Positions 25,420 through 33,706 of a stretch of DNA of 64,000 bases are shown piece after piece. Positions within the stretch are counted from its first letter, which is position 1; the number at the start of each line of letters is the position of its first letter. The DNA is from Cyclobacteriaceae bacterium (lineage in GTDB: Bacteria > Bacteroidota > Bacteroidia > Cytophagales > Cyclobacteriaceae): assembly GCA_028284125.1 (NCBI GenBank), contig JANQSI010000018.1:400998-464997 (forward strand), read 5' to 3'. The position numbers and the translations under genes were made by a program. Below the pieces are notes generated by a model, which made no database searches, was not told where the DNA came from, and was given only the letters and a program-made list of their open reading frames with translations.

Positions 25420-26385
25420 ATGACTGACCAACTCGAAAAGCTTGAGGCACGCCTCCAAGAAATCTCTCTTGGATCAAACCCACCAAATCTCTACGATCCG
25501 ATCCGATACATTTTATCCCTTGGTGGAAAGCGATTAAGGCCGATGTTGGTTTTGCTGGGCTATGGCTTGCAAAAGGAAGATCCGGAATCCATCATTGAAC
25601 AGGCTTTAACAGTTGAGATTTTTCACAATTTCACACTGATGCATGATGACATCATGGACGAGGCACCACTTAGGCGAGGAAAACCAACCGTTCATGAAAA
25701 ATGGGACAATACAGTCGCCATCTTAAGTGGAGATACCATGATGGTGAAAGCTTACGATCAATTACTTAAAACCGATCCCGACCTTTTGCCATTGGCGCTG
25801 AAAAAGTTCAACACGTGCGCTATTGAAGTTTGTGAAGGACAACAGCTAGACATGAATTTCGAAAACGAAGAAACCGTAACGGATGACCAGTACATAGAGA
25901 TGATCAGATTGAAGACGGCTGTTCTGCTTGGGTTTAGTCTTGAATACGGTGGATTGTTGGCTGGAATGGATGAAAAAGATCAACGTCAACTTCGGCAAAT
26001 AGGAGAAAAAGCAGGAATCGGATTTCAATTAATGGATGATCTTTTGGATGTTTATGGAGATCAGAAAAAGTTTGGTAAACAAGTCGGTGGTGATATTGTT
26101 TCAAACAAGAAAACATACCTGCTGATCAAAGCTTTGGAACTAGCTGATGAATCCCAAAAGACAGAGCTAACCAATTGGTTGAATAAAAGTGAATTTGATG
26201 TTGCCGAGAAAGTAGATGCAGTCAAAAATATATATCAGGAAATAGGAATTTACGAGCTGACTCAAACAAAAATGAACAGCTATTACGATCAGGCTTTTGA
26301 CATTCTTGACCAGCTCGAAGCAAACGAAAATGGAAAAATCCAGCTCGTCCAATTTTTTGAAAGGCTCATGAAACGAGACTCCTAA
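25420..26385 (+). CDS. Polyprenyl diphosphate synthase
   Basis: A trans-isoprenyl diphosphate synthase of 321 residues with both Asp-rich motifs: the first DDIMD at 76-80 (MHDDIMDEAPLRRG) and the second MDDLLD at 205-210, plus GGKRLRP near the N-terminus. These bind the Mg-diphosphates of allylic substrate and isopentenyl diphosphate. The residues before the first motif are FHNFTLM; small residues at these positions would favour long chains, but Phe and Met are mixed, so the product length (geranylgeranyl to octaprenyl) is not clear. It could supply menaquinone, carotenoid or undecaprenyl routes. A terminator follows at 26475. Confidence 0.9.
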   Translation: MTDQLEKLEARLQEISLGSNPPNLYDPIRYILSLGGKRLRPMLVLLGYGLQKEDPESIIEQALTVEIFHNFTLMHDDIMDEAPLRRGKPTVHEKWDNTVAILSGDTMMVKAYDQLLKTDPDLLPLALKKFNTCAIEVCEGQQLDMNFENEETVTDDQYIEMIRLKTAVLLGFSLEYGGLLAGMDEKDQRQLRQIGEKAGIGFQLMDDLLDVYGDQKKFGKQVGGDIVSNKKTYLLIKALELADESQKTELTNWLNKSEFDVAEKVDAVKNIYQEIGIYELTQTKMNSYYDQAFDILDQLEANENGKIQLVQFFERLMKRDS

Positions 26386-26474
26386 AGTCCAAGTTTTTTC
26401 AACATTACACTGTCCGTTTTTCTTAGAATTAGTGTTCGATTTCGGATCTTTCATTTTCTCGTAAACTACGATTG

Positions 26475-26497
26475 AAGTGCGTATTCGCACTTTTTTT
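26475..26497 (+). terminator. Rho-independent terminator
   Basis: AAGTGCG (26475-26481), loop TATT (26482-26485) and CGCACTT (26486-26492) form a 7-bp stem followed by T residues to 26497. It lies about 90 bases after the polyprenyl synthase stop and ends that transcription unit before the repeat-protein gene. Confidence 0.8.
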
Positions 26498-26545
26498 GGT
26501 GAGGCACAATAGTTGATAAGATTAAAGGTGAAAACCTTTTTTGTT

Positions 26546-28264
26546 ATGAAACCATTGATATTAACAATTGCAGCGTTTGTCTGTCTAAATGTATCTGCTC
26601 AGTCAATTGTATTGGATGATCTTTTTCCAGAAGAAGTGTCTGGAGCTGGATTTTCACTAAGTAGCGATTCCAAGGTTAAAATAGAAGGAACTGGATCGGT
26701 ATTCTATGAAGATTGGAGAGCCATTGTCTATTACGGATGGATCATTGATTCCGAGACTCGTGAAGCCGTTTGGCATCTTTTTGATGAATTCAAAGACCGA
26801 GATTTCAAAGGAGCTAGTGGCCAGTTGGATTTCAGTATTGATTTGGATTTAGAAAAGGGAAATTACGAACTATACTTTGCAGCAGCATATAGCAATGGTA
26901 ATGATTGGAACAACTGGGGAAATACGTGGGCCGTTCGAAATTTTGATGACGTTGTGAATAGAATTTTCGATTCTCGCGACAGACGAAAATACAGAAGTGG
27001 ATACTCCGACGATTTTTACATCAAGGTTTCTTCCGACAATCTTAGAAAAGTTGATTTGGATGACTTGCTAGAAGAATCTATAAGCACGGCAGTTGTTTCT
27101 TTCAATCGTGTGGGGGATGATGAATCATTAAAGAAAGGTTTCAGTCTCAGTGGTCGAACTGATCTTCGTGTTTACTCCGTTGGAGAAGGCGATAAAGATG
27201 AGACATTCGATTATCTGTGGATCTATGATGCTCGCACCCGAGAGCCGGTTTTAGAAATGGAATATGACAACACCGATTTTGCAGGCGGAGCGAAGAAGAA
27301 TATCGTGTTTGATGATGTGATAACGCTGGATGCTGGGGACTATATCGCAAGTTACGCTTCTGATGATTCGCATTCATTTGAAAAGTGGAATGCGCTTCCA
27401 CCCGATGATCCTTCCTTTTGGGGAGCGACCATTTGGCCTGCCACCGAAAAAGATAGGGTTAATGTTATTCCATTCAGAGAACCAAAGACGCTAAAACCGC
27501 TCGTTGATCTGACCAGAATTCGTGATGATGAATTGGTGTCCCAAGGAATTTCGCTTTCCAGAGAAATGGATGTTAGAGTTTTGTGCATTGGTGAAGGGAC
27601 CGAAGATGGGATGGCAGATCATGGCTGGATCATGGATGCAAATAATAGAGAAAAGGTTTGGAAAATGCGATTCAGCAGAACGGATCATGCAGGTGGAGCT
27701 AGAAAGAATAGAAAAGTATCGGATGTAATTAATCTTCCAAAAGGTGACTATATCGTTTACTACGCCACTGATGGCTCACATGCTTATAATGATTGGAATA
27801 GTTCTCGACCTCATGAGGAAGAAATGTGGGGGATCACACTTTGGGCAACAGAGGATAGTGACTTAAGAAATGTGACATCTTTTGATCCTGAAAATTTTGT
27901 CAATAAAAACTCATTGGTTCAGATATTGATGGTTCGAGATGACGAATATATACGAGAGTCGTTCACGATTGACAATGACATGGATGTCAGGGTTCTTGGA
28001 ATTGGAGAAGGTTCAGACGGTGAGATGTATGACTATGGCTACATCAAGGACGAATCTGGCAGAACGATTTGGGAGATGGAATATCGAGATTCTGACTGGG
28101 CTGGTGGAGCATCTAAGAACAGAGAATTCAATGATCGAATCTTCTTGAAAAAAGGTACTTACCGAGTTATTTATAGAACTGATGGCTCACATGCTTACAA
28201 TGATTGGAATGCCAGACCACCTACTGATGAAGAGATGTGGGGGATCGTGGTTTTGAAAGAGTGA
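26546..28264 (+). CDS. Secreted protein with four tandem 115-residue repeats
   Basis: The ATG at 26546 starts a signal peptide (MKPLILTIAAFVCLNVSAQ); the ORF opens 33 bases earlier at a poor codon. The mature protein is built of four related units at about 30-130 (divergent), 183-297, 317-432 and 457-572. The shared pattern is DDE...GFSL....DVRV..IGEG followed by GWI.D...RE.VW.M, D.AGGA.KN and I.L..GDY...Y.TDGSHAYNDWN...P....MWGI. The Trp/Gly/Asp-rich pattern suggests beta-sandwich domains with possible calcium or sugar binding. There is no sorting domain at the C-terminus. I do not recognise a named family; the preserved repeats suggest an extracellular or periplasmic binding protein. Confidence 0.65.
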   Translation: MKPLILTIAAFVCLNVSAQSIVLDDLFPEEVSGAGFSLSSDSKVKIEGTGSVFYEDWRAIVYYGWIIDSETREAVWHLFDEFKDRDFKGASGQLDFSIDLDLEKGNYELYFAAAYSNGNDWNNWGNTWAVRNFDDVVNRIFDSRDRRKYRSGYSDDFYIKVSSDNLRKVDLDDLLEESISTAVVSFNRVGDDESLKKGFSLSGRTDLRVYSVGEGDKDETFDYLWIYDARTREPVLEMEYDNTDFAGGAKKNIVFDDVITLDAGDYIASYASDDSHSFEKWNALPPDDPSFWGATIWPATEKDRVNVIPFREPKTLKPLVDLTRIRDDELVSQGISLSREMDVRVLCIGEGTEDGMADHGWIMDANNREKVWKMRFSRTDHAGGARKNRKVSDVINLPKGDYIVYYATDGSHAYNDWNSSRPHEEEMWGITLWATEDSDLRNVTSFDPENFVNKNSLVQILMVRDDEYIRESFTIDNDMDVRVLGIGEGSDGEMYDYGYIKDESGRTIWEMEYRDSDWAGGASKNREFNDRIFLKKGTYRVIYRTDGSHAYNDWNARPPTDEEMWGIVVLKE

Positions 28265-28420
28265 CAGACAACACTGTTTTCCCTTTAACACATCTTGGCT
28301 AAAAATGTACTCCGTTGAGCTTCCAATGTCTTCGACTTGTAGAATTGTGAAGTTCTCGCTTTTGTGATAATTTACATTTGCCCAAAAAGCGATCTCGACC
28401 GGTTTCATTTCCTTTCCCCA

Positions 28421-29224
28421 ATGCCTAAAATCAAGCTTAAGTATATTCTAATATCAGCAGTACTGCTGTGGATGTTCATTTCCACAGTAATGGTGATCGA
28501 AGAGGGTTTAGAAAAAATTCCGAGTAGGATGGTATGGATTCAAAATATCATCTTCGCAATTGGTTGGTTGATCTGGGCTTGTTTTACTCCGTTCATTTAT
28601 TCCATTTACAAAAAGTTCTCAATCATCGATCGATCGACTCGCTCGTTTCTTTTGATTCATCTTGGATTGAGCATTACTGTGGCATTTGTTCATTTGATTA
28701 TCGACGGATTTTTGAAGTACGTGCTGTGGAATATATTCGTTGATGAGACTTCTTTTTATGAGACAATCCTTGTTTTGCTACAAGGGGTTCACATCGACCT
28801 TCTCGTATATTGGGTTCTGGTCGGAGCATTTTCACTGGTTGACTGGATAGGTTTAAATGAATTGAATTCAGGAAAATCCGAGGGAAAGTACCTGGAACGG
28901 TTGGCGGTCAAAGCAACCATGAAATTCCTGATCATCCAGATTGAAGATGTCTGTTGGTTTGAGGCCTATGGTGATTATGTAAAGGTCTATTCCGGCGATA
29001 AATTCTATCTCATAAACGATTCCATGGCAGAACTGGAGAAAAAGCTTGATCCGAAAAAATTTACGAGAATCCATCGATCAACCATCATTAATGTTGCTGA
29101 TGTTCGAGAAATAGAACCGCACATGAACAAGGAATTTTTCCTAACCATGAAAAATGGTAAGAAGCTTAAGGCAAGCAGAACCTATCAAGAAAACCTCAGA
29201 AACTTCATTGATAACTCCATTTGA
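28421..29224 (+). CDS. Membrane LytTR transcription regulator
   Basis: ATG 28421 gives 267 residues: four transmembrane helices in the first 145, then a LytTR DNA-binding domain (about 165-262). The DNA-binding signature is clear: IEDVCWFEAYGDYVKVYSGDKFYLI, LDPKKFTRIHRSTIINVADVREIEP and LKASRTYQENLRNF. Membrane-bound LytTR regulators without a receiver domain are common in Bacteroidota and are thought to sense a signal at the membrane directly. An upstream ATG at 28364 would add residues that are not signal-like. Its targets may be the flanking secreted proteins, but no repeat operator was identified. Confidence 0.85.
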   Translation: MPKIKLKYILISAVLLWMFISTVMVIEEGLEKIPSRMVWIQNIIFAIGWLIWACFTPFIYSIYKKFSIIDRSTRSFLLIHLGLSITVAFVHLIIDGFLKYVLWNIFVDETSFYETILVLLQGVHIDLLVYWVLVGAFSLVDWIGLNELNSGKSEGKYLERLAVKATMKFLIIQIEDVCWFEAYGDYVKVYSGDKFYLINDSMAELEKKLDPKKFTRIHRSTIINVADVREIEPHMNKEFFLTMKNGKKLKASRTYQENLRNFIDNSI

Positions 29225-29358
29225 CCATCAACGGCTCGCCAAGTATTTCGTTCGGGTAAACTTTTAGCCTCATCGTCTAATAGATTGTTTAAATGCACGC
29301 GACTGATAATCGCGTATAGGCTTCAAGTCAATACATTGAACCTAAAACTACAATACTT

Positions 29359-29931
29359 ATGAGACTACCTATTCTATTATTTTCAATACTATGCGTGTGG
29401 ACTTCGTATGGCCAAAAAAGGCAATCGAGTGAATGGCAAATCAAAACCGCTGTTTTAGCTGCCCCAGAAAAATTTCGCGACGATGCAATGGTGTATGGCT
29501 ATGACAGAAATGACAAGCTCATCGTCTTAAGAAAAGGAACCAATCAATACATCTGTTTAGCTGACGATCCCAATAAAGAAGGATTTGAAGCAGCGGCTTA
29601 CCACAAAGAGTTGGATGATTTCATGGCCAGAGGACGAGAATTGAAGGCACAAGGAAAAACCTTTAAAGAACGATTTGATATTAGGGAGGAGGAAGTAAAG
29701 TCAGGGAAACTCAAAATGCCTGATAAAACCACACTTTTCGTTTTACACGGATCGATCAATGAAGATACCAATGAAGTTGAAGACCAATACCTGAGATATG
29801 TGGTCTACATACCATATGCAACCGAAGAATCAACAGGTCTTCCTGCAGCAGCAATGGGAAAAGGCCACCCATGGATCATGGATCCTGGAACGCATCGTGC
29901 TCATATCATGATCTCGCCAGTCAAGAACTAA
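29359..29931 (+). CDS. Secreted protein of unknown function
   Basis: A signal peptide (MRLPILLFSILCVWTSYGQ) precedes 170 residues containing IKTAVLAAPEKFRDDAMVYGYD, LRKGTNQYICLADDP and a helical middle (ELDDFMARGRELKAQGKTF). The end HPWIMDPGTHRAHIMISPVKN with MGKGHPW is compact and conserved-looking. The 'Tyr-Ile-Cys-Leu-Ala-Asp' stretch and single Cys resemble small exported proteins seen across Bacteroidota and Acidobacteria without assigned role. It precedes the PD40 protein by 19 bases and probably shares its transcript. Confidence 0.6.
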   Translation: MRLPILLFSILCVWTSYGQKRQSSEWQIKTAVLAAPEKFRDDAMVYGYDRNDKLIVLRKGTNQYICLADDPNKEGFEAAAYHKELDDFMARGRELKAQGKTFKERFDIREEEVKSGKLKMPDKTTLFVLHGSINEDTNEVEDQYLRYVVYIPYATEESTGLPAAAMGKGHPWIMDPGTHRAHIMISPVKN

Positions 29932-29950
29932 AATAAGATTATTAGTAATT

Positions 29951-30814
29951 ATGAAAACTAAATTTTTATTAGTGCTGCTGACACTAATCTCAGCTGGACT
30001 GGTTGCTCAAAAGAAGGTAGAAAGAGTCGCTCCAGGTGTCATTTCTACTGGACGGGATTACTGCACAACGATGACTCCAGATGGAACCAAAATGTACTTT
30101 GCACGAACATCATCCAACGGAGTGGACGCAATCATGGAGTCCAGTTTGGTTAACGGAAAATGGAGTGAGCCAAAAGCAGTTTCTTTTACCGGAACTTTTG
30201 ATGACACGGATCCATTAATAAGTCCCGATGGGAAATCCATGTACTTCATGACCAATCGGACGGCAGATCAGAAAGGGTGGAAGGAAGACTTTGATTTATG
30301 GGTGGTCGATCTGGTTGATGGCGAATGGGGCGATCCTTACAGACTACCTGATTTCATCAATACATCCTTTACCGAGGGATTTCCAAACATCACATCAGAA
30401 GGAAACTTGTATTTCTTTCGAGCGAACAAGCCTGGGCACAGCGAGCAAGATATTTGGTATGCCAAGAAAGTTGGTGGAGGCTTTGATATGCCAAGAAAAT
30501 TGGGAGATGGGATAAATACTGAAAAGTGGGATGGTCATCCATTTGTTTCAGCGGATGAAGAATTCATGATCTTTTATTCCAACCGAGATGGTGGTCATGG
30601 ACGTTGCGATCTTTATATAAGTTTCCAAAAAAATGGTGAGTGGTCTGATCCAAAAAATCTTGGGCCATCCGTTAATTCGGAACACTGTGACATGGTTCCT
30701 TTCGTTACCAGAAATAACGAAACGCTTTACTTCACACGAATAGAAGACGGTAAAAGAAATATCTATCAAGTCTCGTTTGAAAAGATCTTTAATCAGTTTC
30801 TATCATCAAAATGA
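29951..30814 (+). CDS. Exported PD40 (TolB-like) beta-propeller protein
   Basis: After the signal (MKTKFLLVLLTLISAGLVAQ) come about five repeats of the WD40-like PD40 pattern, for example CTTMTPDGTKMYFARTSSN, LISPDGKSMYFMTNR, ITSEGNLYFFRAN, FVSADEEFMIFYSNRDGG and FVTRNNETLYFTRIEDG. Each blade has the S/TPDG..(I/M)YF signature, giving a five- or six-bladed propeller in the periplasm. Such proteins bind peptidoglycan-associated partners, sugars or peptides; the ligand is not visible. Likely in an operon with the preceding secreted protein. Confidence 0.8.
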   Translation: MKTKFLLVLLTLISAGLVAQKKVERVAPGVISTGRDYCTTMTPDGTKMYFARTSSNGVDAIMESSLVNGKWSEPKAVSFTGTFDDTDPLISPDGKSMYFMTNRTADQKGWKEDFDLWVVDLVDGEWGDPYRLPDFINTSFTEGFPNITSEGNLYFFRANKPGHSEQDIWYAKKVGGGFDMPRKLGDGINTEKWDGHPFVSADEEFMIFYSNRDGGHGRCDLYISFQKNGEWSDPKNLGPSVNSEHCDMVPFVTRNNETLYFTRIEDGKRNIYQVSFEKIFNQFLSSK

Positions 30815-30840
30815 TCAAACCAGAATTGTATTAGGGTGAG

Positions 30841-31038
30841 TTAGCGATTTATATTTTTCACTCTTCCCACGATTCCTGATTCCAGCATTACTTTGATCCC
30901 ATGCGGGTGATTGGCAGATTTAGTAAGTATTTTCCTCACAACTCCTTCTGTCAATTCACCCGTTCTTTGATGATGCTTTTGGACGACCTCAACTAGCGCA
31001 CCGATATGAATATTGCTCCTTTTGGTTCCTTCGGACAT
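30841..31038 (-). CDS. YwbE family protein
   Basis: Starting at ATG 31038 the product is 65 residues (SEGTKRSNIHIGALVEVVQKHHQRTGELTEGVVRKILTKS...), a full-length match to the small YwbE/DUF2196 family: IGA.V.VV.K.DQRTG.LTEGVV..ILT.S..HP.GIKV.LE.G.VGRV. The alternative ATG at 31065 would add 9 residues before the conserved start. The role is unknown; the glycine-rich beta structure suggests RNA or nucleotide contact but this is a guess. It lies 8 bases after the small WYL-like gene on the same strand. Confidence 0.88.
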   Translation of the reverse strand: MSEGTKRSNIHIGALVEVVQKHHQRTGELTEGVVRKILTKSANHPHGIKVMLESGIVGRVKNINR

Positions 31039-31046
31039 AGTTAAAG

Positions 31047-31355
31047 TCAAATATGGTATACCCACTCTTTATATTGACTATCAAGAGGATTAAAATCTGT
31101 AGGGTGCTCAAATTTTTGACTTAGAATTTCTACTTCATTGATTTTCTTCAAGGCCAAGTTTCTGTAGCCTGCTTTTCCTCCGGCTTTTGTAAAACCAGCA
31201 AGTTGTTTACAAACAAGAACTATCTCATTTTTTGAGCTTTTACAAACACCAAAGGGAGCTATCACGCGAGGAAATGGCTCATTTTTTAGGATAATTCTAC
31301 ACGTTTTCTGAGCTTCGGAAGCTTGCCAAAGTTGCTGTACAATCTCTTCAATCAT
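31047..31355 (-). CDS. Small WYL-like domain protein
   Basis: The 102-residue product has a helical start (MIEEIVQQLWQASEAQKTCRI) and a beta segment VIAPFGVCKSSKNEIVLVCKQLAGF followed by YRNLALKKINEVEILSQKFEHPTDFNP. The order 'P.G...KN..VL.C.Q..G.T..GG..GYRN..L.KI..VEIL...F' resembles the ligand-binding WYL domain (..P..L....G.WYL.G......FR...L.RI..VE.L...F), usually linked to a helix-turn-helix in regulators. No HTH is present, so this would be a stand-alone WYL domain. Confidence in the resemblance is moderate. It precedes YwbE in the same direction. Confidence 0.5.
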   Translation of the reverse strand: MIEEIVQQLWQASEAQKTCRIILKNEPFPRVIAPFGVCKSSKNEIVLVCKQLAGFTKAGGKAGYRNLALKKINEVEILSQKFEHPTDFNPLDSQYKEWVYHI

Positions 31356-31405
31356 AAAATTAAAAATTTGGGAGATTGGCTATTTTAATTAACGGTGTAA
31401 TAAAG

Positions 31406-32347
31406 CTACCTCAAACTTTGCAACCACCCAAACAGCTCCATTGCCCAGGCAACTCCCAGGTGGATCATTATACCACCCCAGATGTTTCTTGTGTTGTACG
31501 AAATAATCCCAAGTAAGTATCCACCAAAAATAGAGCTGATGGTTTCAGCCATAGGTTTTCCAAAATGGAGAAAAGCGTAAGAAGCTACCATTGGTAAAAC
31601 CGCATAGCTTCCAAGTGTTCTGGAGAATGCGAAGATCATGAACCCTCGAAAGATCAATTCGACAGAAATGAAATTACTTCCATAGCAGATTTCAAAAAAA
31701 GTAGCCACCATCCATTCAGGAGTGTCGGTGCTTCTGATGTACATAGCGGGGCCTGAGTGACTATATCTTGGATAGAAATTTTGGAGATCTGACATGAACG
31801 ATCCAATGCCGAGAAAGAAGACGGCTATTCCAAGCATCATCAGGTAGGGTTTAGGATCGAATTTTTTGAAGCTCAGACCATATAAGTTTTTCTCCTCATC
31901 CTTTTCGAGAAATTGATACAGAATTAGTAACGGCACAACAACTAGAAGAAGACTTGAGCTCCAATTGAGACATTTCACGATAAACGGCCACTCAAGTCTG
32001 GGTAAGGTAGTCTTCAAGAAGTTAAACCCATAAAAAGATCGATCCAAAGCCAATAAGCCAAATCCTACCACGAACTTCAGCCAGTAATTTTGGCTGGTGA
32101 GCCATTCTCTTTTTTTGTTGAAAGCAAAAAGAATCAAACAAACAACCAGGAACGGCCCGCCTTGAAATAGAAACATCCACAGCCATTTGATGGGCTCTCC
32201 AGTGTACGAATCGATCACACTATCTTCAAAATCGTAGCGATAGTTCAGCGCGATACATATTGCCAGGAATACAAGAATGCTCGCATACAGCTTCCAATCA
32301 AAGTGTTCTCTTTGATAATTGATGAGATATTTCCAGACAGTTTTCAA
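31406..32347 (-). CDS. CPBP family intramembrane protease
   Basis: The 313-residue protein has about eight transmembrane helices and the CPBP/CAAX-protease motifs: motif 1 is ISVELIFRGF with E230 and R234 (the canonical EExxxR has its first Glu replaced by Val), motif 2 FLHFGK with H261, and motif 3 IMIHLGVAWAMELFG with H296. Members are glutamate intramembrane peptidases with roles in bacteriocin immunity, peptide processing or unknown functions. Loss of one of the paired Glu may weaken or change activity. The gene is alone, divergent from the NRDE gene. Confidence 0.8.
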   Translation of the reverse strand: MKTVWKYLINYQREHFDWKLYASILVFLAICIALNYRYDFEDSVIDSYTGEPIKWLWMFLFQGGPFLVVCLILFAFNKKREWLTSQNYWLKFVVGFGLLALDRSFYGFNFLKTTLPRLEWPFIVKCLNWSSSLLLVVVPLLILYQFLEKDEEKNLYGLSFKKFDPKPYLMMLGIAVFFLGIGSFMSDLQNFYPRYSHSGPAMYIRSTDTPEWMVATFFEICYGSNFISVELIFRGFMIFAFSRTLGSYAVLPMVASYAFLHFGKPMAETISSIFGGYLLGIISYNTRNIWGGIMIHLGVAWAMELFGWLQSLR

Positions 32348-32458
32348 TTGGGTGGTGAATCTAAGGATTTTCTTTCAGAGGAAGCTTGAAGCAGTGGCGG
32401 ACTTTTTTGCAAAGTAATATGAACGATAATTCTTAATTTTCAATTATTAATTCATCCT

Positions 32459-33229
32459 ATGTGTTTGATTGTTTTTGCATACAAAACCCATCCTAATTAC
32501 AAGCTTATTTTAGCAGCGAATCGAGATGAATTTTACGATCGGCCCACAACTACCGCCGATTGGTGGGAAGATCATCCTACTATTTTGGGTGGACGAGACC
32601 TCAAAGCGAAAGGAACCTGGATGGGAGTAGATAAAGAGGGAAGATTTGCTGCTGTTACTAATTTCAGAGACCTTTCGAATATACGAGATGATGCTCGGTC
32701 GAGAGGAGATTTACCCGTTGATTTTCTACGCAATGGAAATTCATCAAAAGAATATATAGAAGAGGTACTTAAGAGAGCAAGCGAGTACAATGGTTTCAAT
32801 TTGCTAACGATGGACAATGAAATGATTCATATCAGCAATTATGAAAACAAGATCAATACGCTAAGTGAAGGCGTCTTTGGACTCAGCAATGCATTACTAG
32901 ATACGGCCTGGCCTAAAGTAGAGCGATCTAAAAGAAGTTTTGAATCGCAGATCAATAAAGGATTTCAACTGGAAGATTTGATCACTCTTATGCAAGATGA
33001 GGAAGTTGCCATCGATAATGACCTTCCAGAGACTGGGCTCCCTTTGGAAATGGAACGAGCGGTTTCTGCGATGTGCATCCGTACACCTAACTATGGCACT
33101 TGTTGTTCGACAGCAATCACGATCGATTATGATGGAAATGTTGAATTCATAGAGCAGAGTTATCCCGTTGGGGCTAGGCAGGAGAAATCCGTTCGGCATT
33201 CATTTAAGATAGAAAGGGCCGAAGCATGA
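32459..33229 (+). CDS. NRDE (TANGO2-like) family protein
   Basis: The 256-residue protein begins MCLIVFAYKTHPNYKLILAANRDEFYDRPT, containing the Asn-Arg-Asp-Glu signature and the invariant N-terminal Cys2 that could be a nucleophile after Met removal (Ntn-hydrolase-like). Other conserved pieces are GRDLKAKGTWMGVDKEGRFAAVTNFR and YGTCCSTAITIDYDGNVEFIEQSY. The family includes eukaryotic TANGO2, implicated in heme or lipid handling; its activity is unsettled. It overlaps by 4 bases (ATGA) the hotdog thioesterase gene, so the two are co-translated. Confidence 0.9.
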   Translation: MCLIVFAYKTHPNYKLILAANRDEFYDRPTTTADWWEDHPTILGGRDLKAKGTWMGVDKEGRFAAVTNFRDLSNIRDDARSRGDLPVDFLRNGNSSKEYIEEVLKRASEYNGFNLLTMDNEMIHISNYENKINTLSEGVFGLSNALLDTAWPKVERSKRSFESQINKGFQLEDLITLMQDEEVAIDNDLPETGLPLEMERAVSAMCIRTPNYGTCCSTAITIDYDGNVEFIEQSYPVGARQEKSVRHSFKIERAEA

Positions 33230-33660
33230 GTATCCATTTCGAAAAATTGGAGCGGATGTATTTATCCGCAAACATGAATACTCATATCTACGACACTACC
33301 ACCATCAAGATCAGTGAGGAAAGAGCTGAGATTGGTCTAACGATCTCAGAGAAATACTTTCATGCATTGGGTGCGATCCATGGGTCCGTGTATTTCAAAT
33401 TGCTGGATGATGCGGCTTTTTTTGCTGTTAACTCCATTGTAACTGATGTATTCGTGTTGACGACCAGCTTTAACATCAACTTAATTCGACCGGCCAATGA
33501 AGGAATAATAAAATCCGTCGGTACCGTTCGTTTTAAATCCAAAAACCTCTGGACAGCTGAATCTACTTTGTACAATGAGGCAGGAAAGGAGATCGCGTTT
33601 GGTACGGGGAATTTTGCGAAAAGTAAAGTGGCACTTACTGAGGAGATCGGATATTTATAA
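33226..33660 (+). CDS. PaaI-type hotdog thioesterase
   Basis: A 144-residue hotdog-fold protein with the family segment ALGAIHGSVYFKLLDDAAFFAV (about 47-68), in which the His-Gly-Ser and Asp residues sit at the acyl-CoA thioesterase active site of PaaI/YbgC relatives, followed by LTTSFNINLIRPA and AESTLYNEAGKEIAFGTGNF. It would hydrolyse a medium or aromatic acyl-CoA, substrate unknown. Its start overlaps the NRDE stop by four bases; the Nramp-like gene begins 46 bases downstream. Confidence 0.85.
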   Translation: MSIHFEKLERMYLSANMNTHIYDTTTIKISEERAEIGLTISEKYFHALGAIHGSVYFKLLDDAAFFAVNSIVTDVFVLTTSFNINLIRPANEGIIKSVGTVRFKSKNLWTAESTLYNEAGKEIAFGTGNFAKSKVALTEEIGYL

Positions 33661-33706
33661 GAAGCCTGCATAAAATCTCGTTTGATTTCTTACCTTCAGC
33701 GCCTAA

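Noticed and set aside
29297-29315. Hairpin ACGCGA-CTGATAA-TCGCGT downstream of the LytTR gene
   Set aside because: A 6-bp stem without a T-run; too weak to call a terminator and no RNA family recognised.
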